A stretch of 35,351 nucleotides of DNA from Atopobium sp. oral taxon 810 str. F0209 (GCF_000466405.1 NZ_KE952935.1:1-35351), one strand, 5' to 3'; shown: positions 1 through 9,104, counted from the stretch's first letter. Notes: generated by a model from the sequence alone, not told the origin. Made by a program: numbers and translations.

Positions 1-408
1 CGGGGGCGCGGTCGCGGCCCCGTCGGCGAGGGGCCCGGCGAGACGGGGCCGTTCCACTGCGACCCCAGGCGAAGCGACCAGAAGGGCGCCTGCGAGCGCA
101 ACCACGTCGAGATAAGGAAGCTGCCGCCCAAGGGCGCCGGCCTCAGGTTCGACCGGCTCTCCCCGGCCGACCTGGCGCTCGCGATGTCGCACGTGAACTC
201 CGAGCCCCGCGGCGCGCTCGGCTTCACGACGCCCGCCCGCGCCTTCAGGGCGATGCTCGGGGACGACGCGGCGGCGCTGCCGGACGCCTACGGCGTGGAG
301 GACGCGCCGCTCGGCGAGCTCGACCTGACGCCGGGGCTGATAGAGCGGGCGCGCGCAGAGGGGGGGGCGATGCCCCGCTGTCCTAGCCTAAAGGGAAAAA
401 CGGAATAG
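1..408 (+). CDS. IS30-family transposase, C-terminal part (5' end outside window)
   Basis: The reading frame is open from base 1 to a TAG at 406-408 and encodes about 135 residues. From about residue 18 it reads FHCDPRRSDQKG, CERNH, RKLPPKG, FDRLSPADLALA and MSHVNSEPRGALGF. These resemble the end of the DDE domain of IS30-type transposases (the QKG..CE.NH..IRK..PKG block and the NSEPRGALG tail). The fragment would catalyse cut/join of the element if it is complete upstream. The internal ATG at 184 is not a likely start because homology continues upstream of it. Base composition is far more GC-rich than the rest of the window, which points to acquisition from a high-GC relative. The family call rests on recalled motifs; whether the element is intact cannot be seen. 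Confidence 0.75.
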   Translation, partial: RGRGRGPVGEGPGETGPFHCDPRRSDQKGACERNHVEIRKLPPKGAGLRFDRLSPADLALAMSHVNSEPRGALGFTTPARAFRAMLGDDAAALPDAYGVEDAPLGELDLTPGLIERARAEGGAMPRCPSLKGKTE

Positions 409-607
409 ACGGACCGACCGTCCGGCTGAGTCCGGGAAGAGGTGCCGGGCGGAGGGCGGAGCATGGCCACCGGACCCATCGAAACACATCTCCACCGTTC
501 CTTCAGCTGGGAAAATGCCGCCCCCGGGGCCTGGGAGGGGCCTCGGGGGCGTTCGGCTAACTGCGGGAATGGCCTATCCGCTCAATGTGTTCGGCTGAGA
601 TCGGAAA
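409..607. mobile_element. Probable right end of the IS30-like element
   Basis: This 199-bp non-coding stretch between the transposase stop and the ppx stop stays GC-rich until about 560 and then falls to the host level. It holds a GC hairpin at 519-551 (13-bp arms CGCCCCCGGGGCC / GGCCTCGGGGGCG with one G-T pair) without a T-tract. It also holds three related blocks of the form YCGGCT-RA-CGGRAA, beginning near 421, 553 and 592. The last block abuts the ppx stop codon, so the element's edge may lie there. No terminal inverted repeat can be confirmed because the left end is outside the window. Confidence 0.4.
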
Positions 608-1618
608 TCAACCGAAATGAGTAAAGTTGGGTCTCCAACCCACAGCTGTCGTCTCTTCTCGAATAGCTGCGTCTAGCGTCAAGGACATGCCAACAAGCAA
701 ATCTGATTCACTTACTGTCAATGTCTCACAGCCCGTCTGTTTCATCAGCTCGCTTATAGCAACGCTGCCCGCAAGAATAACTGGCGCACGCTTTGTTTGC
801 AGACCAGGAAGCTGTGCTCGCTCTTCCACAGTCAGGCCTGCAAGTTTTTCCTCTAAAGCACAAACCTGCTGATAGCCAAGCTCACCCAAATGCACGCGCG
901 CGCTATCATAGGGTTCCAATTCAAGCGTCATTGCCACAAGCGAAGTCGCCGTACCACCACAAGCAAGCAATTTTTCTACCTGCAAATGTAAGGTATGTGC
1001 CTCTGCAATTACGGGTGCAAATTGTTCTGCGGCAAACTCATGCGCTGCACGCAAATCCTCCATACGAGCTGGCTCATGCTGGGAAAAATAGCGGTCGGTC
1101 AATCTACGACAGCCCACGTTGGTCGAGCGCACCAGCCCCATATCAAGTCCCGCTGCCGACAACACTCCCCAAGCAAGCTCGGTTGAGCCACCGCCATTAT
1201 CTGCTACCAATAATTTGTGAGCAAAAAAATCCTGAGCAACACCCAAGAAGGTCAGTTGCCCTTCAACTTCACCGGGAATCACTTGAGGAAGAAGACCCAA
1301 GGCCTGTAGACGGTTCAGCAGCTCGTCAGAGTTGTCCGCATCACGAGCGGCACTCGTAAGTGTGCACACCGCACACTCTGCCCCAGCCTCTTGAGCTGTC
1401 GCAACATAAGCAGCAATACACTCACTTACATGATTGATGGCTGCAGAATCTAGCCTACCTGTCTTATCCACTCCCATACCAAGGTTGACAATGGTAGATT
1501 GCTTGGTGAGCGACACTACACGCCCCTTGTGCACTCGAGACAAAGCCAGACGCGCTGTCACCGTACCGATATCAATAACTGCCAACAGGCGATCAGCAGT
1601 ATCCCCATCTGTAGCCAT
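608..1618 (-). CDS. Ppx/GppA-family phosphatase (exopolyphosphatase-like)
   Basis: A 336-residue cytoplasmic protein of the ASKHA fold. It shows DIGT at residues 16-19 (first phosphate loop), TSAARDA near 88-94, GEVEGQLTFLG at 116-126 and the second phosphate loop GGGSTE at 142-147. The residue before that loop is Asn where Ile is usual. Family members hydrolyse polyphosphate or (p)ppGpp/pppGpp; which substrate applies here cannot be read from sequence. Its length matches the short actinobacterial Ppx type, without the E. coli C-terminal extension. The ATG overlaps the stop of the upstream ftsB-like gene by one base (TAATG), so the two are probably translationally coupled. The stop codon lies right at the edge of the GC-rich IS-derived sequence, so the last few residues could have been altered by the insertion. 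Confidence 0.85.
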   Translation of the reverse strand: MATDGDTADRLLAVIDIGTVTARLALSRVHKGRVVSLTKQSTIVNLGMGVDKTGRLDSAAINHVSECIAAYVATAQEAGAECAVCTLTSAARDADNSDELLNRLQALGLLPQVIPGEVEGQLTFLGVAQDFFAHKLLVADNGGGSTELAWGVLSAAGLDMGLVRSTNVGCRRLTDRYFSQHEPARMEDLRAAHEFAAEQFAPVIAEAHTLHLQVEKLLACGGTATSLVAMTLELEPYDSARVHLGELGYQQVCALEEKLAGLTVEERAQLPGLQTKRAPVILAGSVAISELMKQTGCETLTVSESDLLVGMSLTLDAAIREETTAVGWRPNFTHFG

Positions 1619-2466
1619 TAACCTAAATCCTCCCTGTGATACTGGAAGATAAAGTCGAGAAGTTTTTGCTGAAAAGACCCCGTATTGATGGTTTTGGTCT
1701 CCTCAGTTGGCTTGCGCGCATCCTGTGCACTTACGGTCTCGTTGCTTTTTTTGCTATCGCCACTGCCATCCAAGCCCTCAACCACAACGCCCGTCTCGCC
1801 CTGATTGACATAGCCGCGTTTGCGCGCTTCGTCCTCAATACCTTCGCTCGTTTGTAGGCGCTCAATATCACTCAACAACTCACCATTTTTATCTTTGAGC
1901 TGAGCGTACTGTGTTTTGAGATCCTCCTGAGTTCGACAGGCCACATAATAATCGCGCAAGGGAGGATACATCGCAAAGAAAAGCAAGACCACGATTGCAA
2001 GCGCAATACATCCTTTAATACGCCCTGGCGTTGCCGTCACAAAACCAACAATGCGCGCAGGAATACTCTGGCTTACGCGAGCGCGTTCTTTGCACTTTTC
2101 TTGCCGAATGCTCTCCTCTGCCTTAGCGCTACGACGCGCAGGCGCATGCTTATCGACCTTGGCACTAACGCCTGCAACATCCGAATGAGTAGCATCAGTC
2201 TTGTGTTTGTGAAACGGAAGAGAGGGTCTAAAATCCGCACCAGAGCGTTTGGAGCGTTTTGGCTGGGGTGTATTAATAACCTCACCAGGCAAAATACGAC
2301 GTGGCCCCTCGGGCGGAAGTTCGTCTGGCGAGATTGGATTGTTACATGTAGGGGTTTTTTCAGACTCAGCCTCGCGCTTCGCCGCTGCACGGCGCGCGCG
2401 ATCACGCTCGTAGGGATTCGAACTGCTGTAACGCAATCCGGGTAGCTCGATATTGCCCTGGCTCAT
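1618..2466 (-). CDS. FtsB/DivIC-like septum formation initiator
   Basis: A 282-residue protein with a long basic, low-complexity cytoplasmic N-terminus (1-150), one transmembrane helix at about 152-168, a short coiled coil (about 177-206) and the ARKRGYVNQGE segment (214-224). This matches the DivIC/FtsB family consensus of a helix ending in a KRGYV-like motif. Such proteins join FtsL and FtsQ in the divisome and help activate septal peptidoglycan synthesis. I chose the ATG at 2466 (MSQGNIEL); the frame opens further up to 2535, but neither start has a convincing Shine-Dalgarno. In mycobacteria the equivalent gene sits in mfd-mazG-lpqU-eno-divIC-DUF501-ppx2 (from memory), so position supports the call. 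The C-terminal 60 residues are acidic/polar and of unknown role. Confidence 0.8.
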   Translation of the reverse strand: MSQGNIELPGLRYSSSNPYERDRARRAAAKREAESEKTPTCNNPISPDELPPEGPRRILPGEVINTPQPKRSKRSGADFRPSLPFHKHKTDATHSDVAGVSAKVDKHAPARRSAKAEESIRQEKCKERARVSQSIPARIVGFVTATPGRIKGCIALAIVVLLFFAMYPPLRDYYVACRTQEDLKTQYAQLKDKNGELLSDIERLQTSEGIEDEARKRGYVNQGETGVVVEGLDGSGDSKKSNETVSAQDARKPTEETKTINTGSFQQKLLDFIFQYHREDLG

Positions 2467-2555
2467 GTCTGCTGCTTCGTTTCTGCATCGTATTTGACCA
2501 GCCGTCGCGAAATTCGTAACTCGCGATATGTTCATTATGCCGCAGCCACACGCCG

Positions 2556-2620
2556 TATTGTGACAAAGTTGAAAGACTAGACCATTTTTCCAAGCTCACA
2601 CCAAATCAATCGTCACAATA
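2556..2620. repeat. Inverted repeat in the mazG-ftsB gap
   Basis: TATTGTGAC (2556-2564) and GTCACAATA (2612-2620) form a perfect 9-bp inverted repeat with a 47-bp spacer. Each arm is also associated with a TGACAAAG word (2561 and 2621). The 172-bp gap between mazG and the ftsB-like gene probably contains the ftsB promoter, but I could not place a convincing -35/-10 pair. A regulatory role is possible but not shown. Confidence 0.3.
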
Positions 2621-2638
2621 TGACAAAGGAAAGCCATA

Positions 2639-3574
2639 CTATGTGCGCTCTTCTTGTTTGCTCTGCAACCAAAGATCCTCAAGTTGAGCAGCAGAAAGCT
2701 CAGAAATATCCTTGTCATTAGCTGTCGCAAGTTCTTCCATGCGAGCCCAGCGACGGCGAAACTTGCGATTGGAAGCGGCAAGTGCTGACTCAGCATCAAT
2801 ACCCTGCCAACGCGCAACGTTTACCAACGCAAAAAGCAAATCGCCAAATTCCTCAGCAGCAGCTTCGCTCCCCTGCTCTTCCGCCTCAAACTCTGCACGC
2901 TCTTCAGCTACCTTATTCCAGACGCCTGCCAAATCGTTCCACTCAAAGCCAGCCTTTGCCGCTCGTTTTGAGATCTTTTGAGCTTGCGCAAGTGCCGGTA
3001 AGCTCATCGGCACAGAGTCAAGGAGGCCTTGCTTCGCGTCAGCCTCCCTGGCTGCTGCTCGTTCATCTTGCTTTACACGATCCCAGATATCGAGTACCTT
3101 TCCTGCAGAATCCACCGCACCCAGTGCTGACGGGTCGCCAAAAACATGAGGATGACGGCGTATTAGTTTTTCGTTGAGCTCACGACATACATCATCAATA
3201 TCAAAAAGGCCGCTACTACCGCCCGATACACCACCGTCCGCTGCAATCTGTGCGTGAAGCAAAACTTGTTCGAGCACATCTCCCAGCTCCTCGCGCAGAT
3301 GAAGCTCATCATCATCCTCGATGCATTGCACTGCCTCGTAAGCTTCTTCGATCATATTGCGCGTGATGGAATGATGCGTTTGCACCTTATCCCAAGGACA
3401 ACCATCGGGCTGGCGCAATCGCCAAATCATGCGCACAAGACGGTCGAATTGTGGATGTGTCATGGGAGCACCTTCGCGTCTGGCAATCTGTTCATCAATA
3501 GTCTTTGCAAGACCAGCACTATCGTCAGCGATACGAGTGGATCTTTGCACACCCTCTCTGTGTTGCTTTGTCAT
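2639..3574 (-). CDS. mazG: MazG nucleoside triphosphate pyrophosphohydrolase
   Basis: A 311-residue protein with two MazG-type helical domains. The first has CPWDKVQTHHS, EEAYE and EELGDVLEQVLLHA; the second has EERAEFE and EEFGDLLFALVNVAR. The repeated EExxE and ExxD sets bind Mg2+. The enzyme converts (d)NTPs to monophosphates and pyrophosphate, removing non-canonical nucleotides and affecting (p)ppGpp levels. The ATG at 3574 has an AGAGG ribosome site 5 bases upstream. A second start at 3463 (MTHPQFDRLVRM, with AAGGTG upstream) is closer to where E. coli MazG begins, so the first 37 residues are uncertain. It follows mfd by 35 bp and is probably co-transcribed with it. Confidence 0.92.
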   Translation of the reverse strand: MTKQHREGVQRSTRIADDSAGLAKTIDEQIARREGAPMTHPQFDRLVRMIWRLRQPDGCPWDKVQTHHSITRNMIEEAYEAVQCIEDDDELHLREELGDVLEQVLLHAQIAADGGVSGGSSGLFDIDDVCRELNEKLIRRHPHVFGDPSALGAVDSAGKVLDIWDRVKQDERAAAREADAKQGLLDSVPMSLPALAQAQKISKRAAKAGFEWNDLAGVWNKVAEERAEFEAEEQGSEAAAEEFGDLLFALVNVARWQGIDAESALAASNRKFRRRWARMEELATANDKDISELSAAQLEDLWLQSKQEERT

Positions 3575-3609
3575 AGCTACCTCTCTATATGCAGATACGT
3601 TACGCGACG

Positions 3610-6600
3610 CTATTGCTCGTCTTCTTCTACGTCATCATTGCCACCAACCGCTTCAAGTACACCGAGTGCAGCAGGCATAACCTGTTCTTCCGACTCGTGG
3701 AAGGGGTAGACGAGTTTGTTCGTCTGGGGATAATACAGTCCGCGACACTCACGCACCCGCAGTGACATTTCGCGGCTCAGCTTGATACCGATATAAGTCA
3801 GCTTGCTTGCTGCCAAAGAAACTGACGTTACGCCCAAACGCGACGCACGGATACGAATGCGTGCACGGTCAAAAAGATTTCTCGCGGCCACAGGCATTGC
3901 ACCATAGCGTCCCTCAAGCTCAATTTGCAGCTTATCGACCTCAGCCAATTCTTCGGCGCCTGCCAGTTTACGGTAGGTCAGTACACGACGATCAACCTCA
4001 GGCAAATATTCTTCCGCCAAGAAGTAATCCGCAGGCAAATTGATAGCAACTTCGGATTGAGCAAGATTCTCTTCGCTCGTCTCACCCCGCGCTTCAGCAA
4101 CGGCCTGACCGAGCATCTGCGTAAAGAGGTCAAAACCAACGCTCGATAAATTACCATGCTGCTCTGCACCCACAAGTGACCCCGCACCGCGAATCTCCAA
4201 GTCACGCATAGCAATTTTCATGCCGCTACCAAGTTCTTGATACTCATGGATTGCAGTTAGGCGGTCAGTTGCCTCGGGGGTTAGAGGCTGCTCGGGCGGG
4301 AACATAAAGTAGGCATAAGCCTGAGTATGCCCACGCCCAACACGGCCCTTGAGCTGGTATAACTGCGCCAAACCCAAGCGCTGTGAGTCTTCAATAATCA
4401 AGGTGTTGGTATGTGGATTGTCGATACCGCTCTCAATGATAGTTGTCGCGATAAGAACATCGATGTCATGCGCTTCAAACTCCATCATGACATCCTCAAC
4501 CTTAGAAGATGTCATCTTGCCGTGCGCCACACCAATGCGCGCCTCGGGCGCCGCTTCCATCACACGAGCAACCGCATCGCCAATAGTATGCACGCGATTT
4601 GATACGTAATATACCTGTCCCTTGCGTGCCATTTCCTCACGTATCGCCGCTGACACCACATTGGGATCATACTCCCCTACCGTCACAATAACCGGCAGTC
4701 TACCAGGAGGAGGCGTCATGATAAGACTCATATCACGCACGCCGCTCATCGCCATTTGCATCGTACGTGGAATAGGCGTAGCCGAAAGAGTGAGCACATC
4801 AACTTGCTCTCGTAGGTTTTTGAGCTGCTCTTTATGTTGGACACCAAAACGCTGCTCCTCGTCAATGATGACAAGGCCTAAATCATGGGGATTAACATCT
4901 GCCGATAGCAGGCGATGCGTACCAATGAGCACGTTAACCTTGCCCTCGGCAAAGTCCGCTATTGCACGACGCGTCTTTGCTGGCGTCACAAAGCGCGACA
5001 GCACACGCACATTAAGATCAAAGGGAGCAAAGCGAGCAAAGAAGGTCTCGTAGTGCTGTTGCGCCAAAATCGTCGTAGGACACAACACCATGACCTGCTT
5101 GCCATCTTGGCAGCACTTAAATGCAGCTCGCAAAGCAACTTCAGTTTTGCCAAAACCTACATCACCACAAAGTAGGCGGTCCATCGGACGATTGCTCTCC
5201 ATATCCGCTTTGATGTCAGCGATGGCTGATTGTTGATCGTCCGTCAGCTCATAGGGGAAATTTGCTTCCATATCCAGCTGCGCTGGCGTATCTGGTGCAA
5301 AGGAATAGCCCGTCACCGTTGCACGACGCGTATAAAGATCCACCAAGTCAAAGGCGAGCTTTTTTGCTGAAGCGCGCGCTTTGTTTGTCGCACGACTCCA
5401 GTCGGCGGTATTAAGTCTTGTCAAGCGCGGAGAAGCACCGTCTGCACCCACATAGCGTGTCAGACGATCAGCCTGCTCTATAGGCACAAACAACAAATCG
5501 CCCGCAGCATATTCCAGACGGAAGAAATCCGATGGTGCGCCAAAGTCGCTTCTACGCTCAATCGCAGCAAAAAGCGCAACGCCATGAGTTTCATGCACCA
5601 CATAGTCCCCCGGCTTAAAGGGAAAGCTCACTTCTGTAGGATCAATGTGACGACTGCGATGGCGTTTGCGCTTGGCTGTACGCGAAGTTAAGTCAGACAC
5701 AGAAAGCAGTGCGAGACGAGCCGAAGGCAATACAACGCCTGCAGGCACAGGTGCATCAATAAAATTCACCATGCCAGCTTTGAGCGGACGGGCTGACACA
5801 TTGGCATCAGGCGACTCTATTGGCACTTGATTTTCGGGATCGGCACCAAGTGTTTCGCAAAAAGCAATATGCTCTGCTGAGAAGGTCTGCTCCAATGCTT
5901 CGCGTGCACGACGATCGGGCATAGCAAAAAGCACAGTACTACCGTTACTCAGTAACTCGCGAACACGGCCAAGCAAACGCGTATCTGTGCCCGCAATGCT
6001 AGGCTGCTTAACTTCAATCTGAGCGGTTACCGTACCCCCAGCACGAAGGATGGACGAGAGCGACAAGCGTTGTTGCTTACCAAAATCTAGGTCACGAGGC
6101 GCGGTATAGAGTTCGGAAATATCAATACGCTTGGCATTGGCTGTGGCGCTCACCTCTTCATAGCTGCGCATACAATCATCAAACAACGCACGAGGCTCCG
6201 CAAGAACAACCAGCATATCTTTACTCATGTGCTCCAGCGGGCTGCTCGTTTTGCCGTAAAGCTGGGGCAGGTAACGTTCAAGCGTTGGATCAGCCGCACG
6301 CTGCTGGATAAGCTCCAAGTCAGCCGCAATATCGGTTGAATCTTGCGCAGCGTTATAGAGTGCACGGCTAGCATTGGCAACCGTACGGTCAGTAAGTGCC
6401 AGCTCACGGCAGGGTGCTACCGTTACACCTTCGAGTTCGCCAATGGTTTGACCTGTTGAGACCACCATGCGACGCACACGGTCAATCTCATCGCCAAAAA
6501 ACTCAATACGAACAGGGCTGGTAGCCTGGGCTGGAAACACATCAATCGCATCACCATGCGGATAAAAGAGACCAGGAGTATCAACTTGCCCTGCTTCTCC

Positions 6601-7095
6601 AGCATCGGAATAACCCATGCTTACAAGAATGCGAGTAGCCTCACCAAACTCAACTTCATCGCCAATATCAAATCTTGCACTCGCAAAATAATCCGAACCA
6701 TACGGTGGCACACGACGAAGTAAAGCATGAGCACTCGTCACCACAATAACCTGCTCGCCCACAGAAAGTTTGGCTACTGCTTGGCAGCGCGCCCCAATTA
6801 CTGCTTGATCGGGTTGCTTGTCAGACCATGGGTAATCACGCCGATCGGGATAGCGCAAAACACGCTCTTGCCCCAACCAAGCAGCAAGCGAACGAGCGGC
6901 AAGATCAGCCGCATCCTCACCTGGCACTACAAAAAGACAGGGCCTTGGATTTTGCGCCCATAGTGCTGCCACCATCAATGGACGTGCAGACTGCGCAACC
7001 GCAAGCGTCGCGTCTTGACCAGCGCACAACTCCTGCAAAAGAGGTTTTAATTCAGGGGCAGCCAACAGCCGCCGAGAAACACGATTTATTAGCAT
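3610..7095 (-). CDS. mfd: Transcription-repair coupling factor Mfd
   Basis: A protein of about 1161 residues, the normal Mfd size. The N-terminal third is the UvrB-like module. A KPGDYVVHETHGVALF segment begins the RNA-polymerase-interacting domain. The RecG-like translocase follows, with Walker A GDVGFGKTEVAL (about residue 643) and a DEEQRFG box (about 745), then the GRVGRG helicase motif and the C-terminal TRCF domain. It strips stalled RNA polymerase from lesions and recruits UvrA. I chose the ATG at 7095 (MLINRVSRRLL) because family members start this way; the frame extends 26 codons upstream but would run through the divergent gene's start. No strong ribosome site is seen at 7095. The divergent yitT-like gene begins only 61 bp away. 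Confidence 0.96.
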   Translation of the reverse strand: MLINRVSRRLLAAPELKPLLQELCAGQDATLAVAQSARPLMVAALWAQNPRPCLFVVPGEDAADLAARSLAAWLGQERVLRYPDRRDYPWSDKQPDQAVIGARCQAVAKLSVGEQVIVVTSAHALLRRVPPYGSDYFASARFDIGDEVEFGEATRILVSMGYSDAGEAGQVDTPGLFYPHGDAIDVFPAQATSPVRIEFFGDEIDRVRRMVVSTGQTIGELEGVTVAPCRELALTDRTVANASRALYNAAQDSTDIAADLELIQQRAADPTLERYLPQLYGKTSSPLEHMSKDMLVVLAEPRALFDDCMRSYEEVSATANAKRIDISELYTAPRDLDFGKQQRLSLSSILRAGGTVTAQIEVKQPSIAGTDTRLLGRVRELLSNGSTVLFAMPDRRAREALEQTFSAEHIAFCETLGADPENQVPIESPDANVSARPLKAGMVNFIDAPVPAGVVLPSARLALLSVSDLTSRTAKRKRHRSRHIDPTEVSFPFKPGDYVVHETHGVALFAAIERRSDFGAPSDFFRLEYAAGDLLFVPIEQADRLTRYVGADGASPRLTRLNTADWSRATNKARASAKKLAFDLVDLYTRRATVTGYSFAPDTPAQLDMEANFPYELTDDQQSAIADIKADMESNRPMDRLLCGDVGFGKTEVALRAAFKCCQDGKQVMVLCPTTILAQQHYETFFARFAPFDLNVRVLSRFVTPAKTRRAIADFAEGKVNVLIGTHRLLSADVNPHDLGLVIIDEEQRFGVQHKEQLKNLREQVDVLTLSATPIPRTMQMAMSGVRDMSLIMTPPPGRLPVIVTVGEYDPNVVSAAIREEMARKGQVYYVSNRVHTIGDAVARVMEAAPEARIGVAHGKMTSSKVEDVMMEFEAHDIDVLIATTIIESGIDNPHTNTLIIEDSQRLGLAQLYQLKGRVGRGHTQAYAYFMFPPEQPLTPEATDRLTAIHEYQELGSGMKIAMRDLEIRGAGSLVGAEQHGNLSSVGFDLFTQMLGQAVAEARGETSEENLAQSEVAINLPADYFLAEEYLPEVDRRVLTYRKLAGAEELAEVDKLQIELEGRYGAMPVAARNLFDRARIRIRASRLGVTSVSLAASKLTYIGIKLSREMSLRVRECRGLYYPQTNKLVYPFHESEEQVMPAALGVLEAVGGNDDVEEDEQ

Positions 7096-7156
7096 GGAAA
7101 CATGGTACCATTCGACGAAAGCAGCTATAGGCAGGACGACAGAAAGGAACGAAATC

Positions 7157-8104
7157 TTGAGCGGTAAGCTCACTGATAAGGCACTGGAATTCGCGCGCTA
7201 CCGAAGTGTGCGCAGGATAGTCACCAGCATTGCCGTTATATGTTCTGCTCTGCTTCAGGCTTTTGTATTGCAAGTATTTATCCGCCCTTCGGAGCTCTTG
7301 TCCAGCGGCTTTACAGGACTTGCAATTCTCATAGACCGCATTGCTGCCTTGGGCGGTTTTTCCTTTCCAACTTTTGTGGGTATGATCGCGCTCAATATAC
7401 CCGTTGCTCTTATATGCTGGCGACACATTTCACATCGTTTTGTTATTTTTTCGAGTATGCAAGTCGTACTTGCGTCAATGTTTTTGCAGTTGTTGCACTT
7501 TCAGCCATTGATGAACGAAACTGTGCTCAATGTTGTTTTTGGCGGAGTGTTATACGGTCTTTCTATCGCAATCGCACTTAAGGGTGGTGCATCTACCGGC
7601 GGTACCGATTTTATTTCTATGATGGTGGCAAAACGTACCGGCAAGACCATTTGGTCTTATGTTTTTGCAGGTAATTGCCTTATGTTGGTGATTTTTGGAT
7701 GGCTTTTCGGCTGGGAAAACGCTGCATGGTCCATCGTTTTTCAGTATCTTTCAACTCATACCATCTCGGCTTTTTATCACCGCTACGAACGCGTGACTTT
7801 ACAAATTACCACTCGCCTACCCATGCAGATTCTCACTGCCTACCAATCGCACTATCGCCATGGCGCTTCCGTAATGAATGGCTACGGTGGTTATTCACAT
7901 AAAAAGATGTGGATGATTACTACTGTAGTGTCCGCATATGAGCAGGACGAAATCATACATCTCGTCCGAACAGTCGATCCTCGTGCAGTAATCAACGTTA
8001 TGCGTACCGAAGCCTTCGTCGGAGGTTTTTATCGTGGCTCAATTGACGAGCCTGTACCTGCCGCATTGCCTCGCGATGATGGTGACATCACGATTGAGGG
8101 TTAA
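7157..8104 (+). CDS. YitT-family (DUF161/DUF2179) membrane protein
   Basis: A 315-residue integral membrane protein with about five to six hydrophobic helices in the first two thirds, including an ALKGGASTGGTDFIS segment typical of the YitT family. The C-terminal soluble domain (HGASVMNGYGGY...RTVDPRAVINVMRTEAFVGGFY) matches the DUF2179 pattern. The molecular function of the family is unknown. The frame opens at an ATG at 7094, but that would overlap the mfd start on the other strand and lacks a ribosome site. The TTG at 7157 has AAAGGA 8 bases upstream and places the protein start just before the first helix, so I take TTG as the start. It stands alone and is divergent from mfd. Confidence 0.85.
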   Translation: MSGKLTDKALEFARYRSVRRIVTSIAVICSALLQAFVLQVFIRPSELLSSGFTGLAILIDRIAALGGFSFPTFVGMIALNIPVALICWRHISHRFVIFSSMQVVLASMFLQLLHFQPLMNETVLNVVFGGVLYGLSIAIALKGGASTGGTDFISMMVAKRTGKTIWSYVFAGNCLMLVIFGWLFGWENAAWSIVFQYLSTHTISAFYHRYERVTLQITTRLPMQILTAYQSHYRHGASVMNGYGGYSHKKMWMITTVVSAYEQDEIIHLVRTVDPRAVINVMRTEAFVGGFYRGSIDEPVPAALPRDDGDITIEG

Positions 8105-8113
8105 GAGCAATCA

Positions 8114-8144
8114 GGGATTGCGAGCTTCACTACCCCACAATCCC
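8114..8144 (+). terminator. Possible terminator after the YitT-family gene
   Basis: GGGATTG (8114-8120) and CAATCCC (8138-8144) can pair around a 17-base loop, followed by an A/T-rich run. The stem is short and the T-tract poor, so this is tentative. A 12-bp perfect palindrome (GACAAATTTGTC, 8173-8184) lies further on, between the two convergent genes. Confidence 0.3.
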
Positions 8145-8220
8145 CAAATATACTTTTCCTGAATCCTGCTCTGACAAATTTGTCGTTTGTTTTTAGGGCT
8201 CTGCGTTGACCCCAGTCTCT

Positions 8221-9063
8221 TTATGCAGGCGGAATAATTGTGCCCGCCAATGCAAGACCCGCGTCACTCAATGCTTGCTCAAAGGCTTTGGCCGAACGCG
8301 TTGCAATCAACTCAGCTGGAAAATCAATCTCATCTAAAAGCATGGGAGCCTGCTGCAGACGACCCACGGTATAAGCTATATGTGCGTCAGTATTGACAGC
8401 AATCTGCACGCCCATCTCAGCGCAACACTCAGCGATCTTGCGACAATTATTGCGCACGTTAGGGTTGTAATACGAAGCAAAGCTATGCTCATTGATTTCA
8501 ATTACCTTGTGCAAATCATGTGCTACTGTTAGCAGCACGTCAATATCAAATGGCACTCCTGAACGACCTGTATGCCCCAAGATAAAGACTTTGGGATCTT
8601 CAAGTGCATGTATGTACATTTCTGTCGCCTGTGTGATGCTCGCATTTTCGGTAAAGACTTTGCCGTGCACACTGGCGATAACGTAGTCGCACTCCTCAAA
8701 GGCATATTCCTTAAGTGTCATCGGCTTGATAGGAGTGTCAACTATGTTCTTGTCATAGGTCGTATCCCAACCAAACAAGTGACCATCAAGATCAACAATA
8801 TCCGCCTCGCAACCATGCAACAAACGCACGCCATGCCAGTCACGCGGCCAGCAATGGAAATTAGCAAAATATTGAAAATTGCGGATATTACGGCTCTCAA
8901 ACAGCATGTCTGAAAAGTGCTCAGTGATGCCTAGTAGCTCCAAGCCACGATCGGCTGCCGCACGCACATTTTCCTCGACTGTCGAATAGGCATGACGGGA
9001 GTAGACGGTATGCGTGTGCGCATCACAAGCATAGCGTCGCTCCTGCGTAGATGAAGCTACCAT
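8221..9063 (-). CDS. PHP-domain phosphoesterase (histidinol-phosphatase/YcdX-like)
   Basis: A 280-residue cytoplasmic protein with the polymerase-and-histidinol-phosphatase metal sites: DAHTHT (14-19), ITEH (46-49), the HGCEAD segment, a later GHTGR and a final NTDAH. These His/Asp residues bind a trinuclear metal centre. The family includes histidinol phosphatase HisK and YcdX-type phosphatases. No other histidine-biosynthesis gene is nearby, so the substrate is open. The ATG at 9063 follows AAGGGG at a 9-base spacing. The aminotransferase gene ends 41 bp upstream on the same strand, so the two may form an operon; an aminotransferase plus a PHP phosphatase also recalls HisC/HisK, but the aminotransferase does not look specifically like HisC. 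Confidence 0.8.
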   Translation of the reverse strand: MVASSTQERRYACDAHTHTVYSRHAYSTVEENVRAAADRGLELLGITEHFSDMLFESRNIRNFQYFANFHCWPRDWHGVRLLHGCEADIVDLDGHLFGWDTTYDKNIVDTPIKPMTLKEYAFEECDYVIASVHGKVFTENASITQATEMYIHALEDPKVFILGHTGRSGVPFDIDVLLTVAHDLHKVIEINEHSFASYYNPNVRNNCRKIAECCAEMGVQIAVNTDAHIAYTVGRLQQAPMLLDEIDFPAELIATRSAKAFEQALSDAGLALAGTIIPPA

Positions 9064-9104
9064 ACTTACTTACCCCTTATCTTGCTCGAATGACAATCGC
9101 TGAC

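Noticed and set aside
793..1359. 188-codon plus-strand open frame
   Set aside because: Antisense to ppx, with no ribosome site and composition of a shadow frame.
8173..8184. Operator (GACAAATTTGTC palindrome)
   Set aside because: It lies between convergent genes, with no promoter nearby; too short to support a claim.
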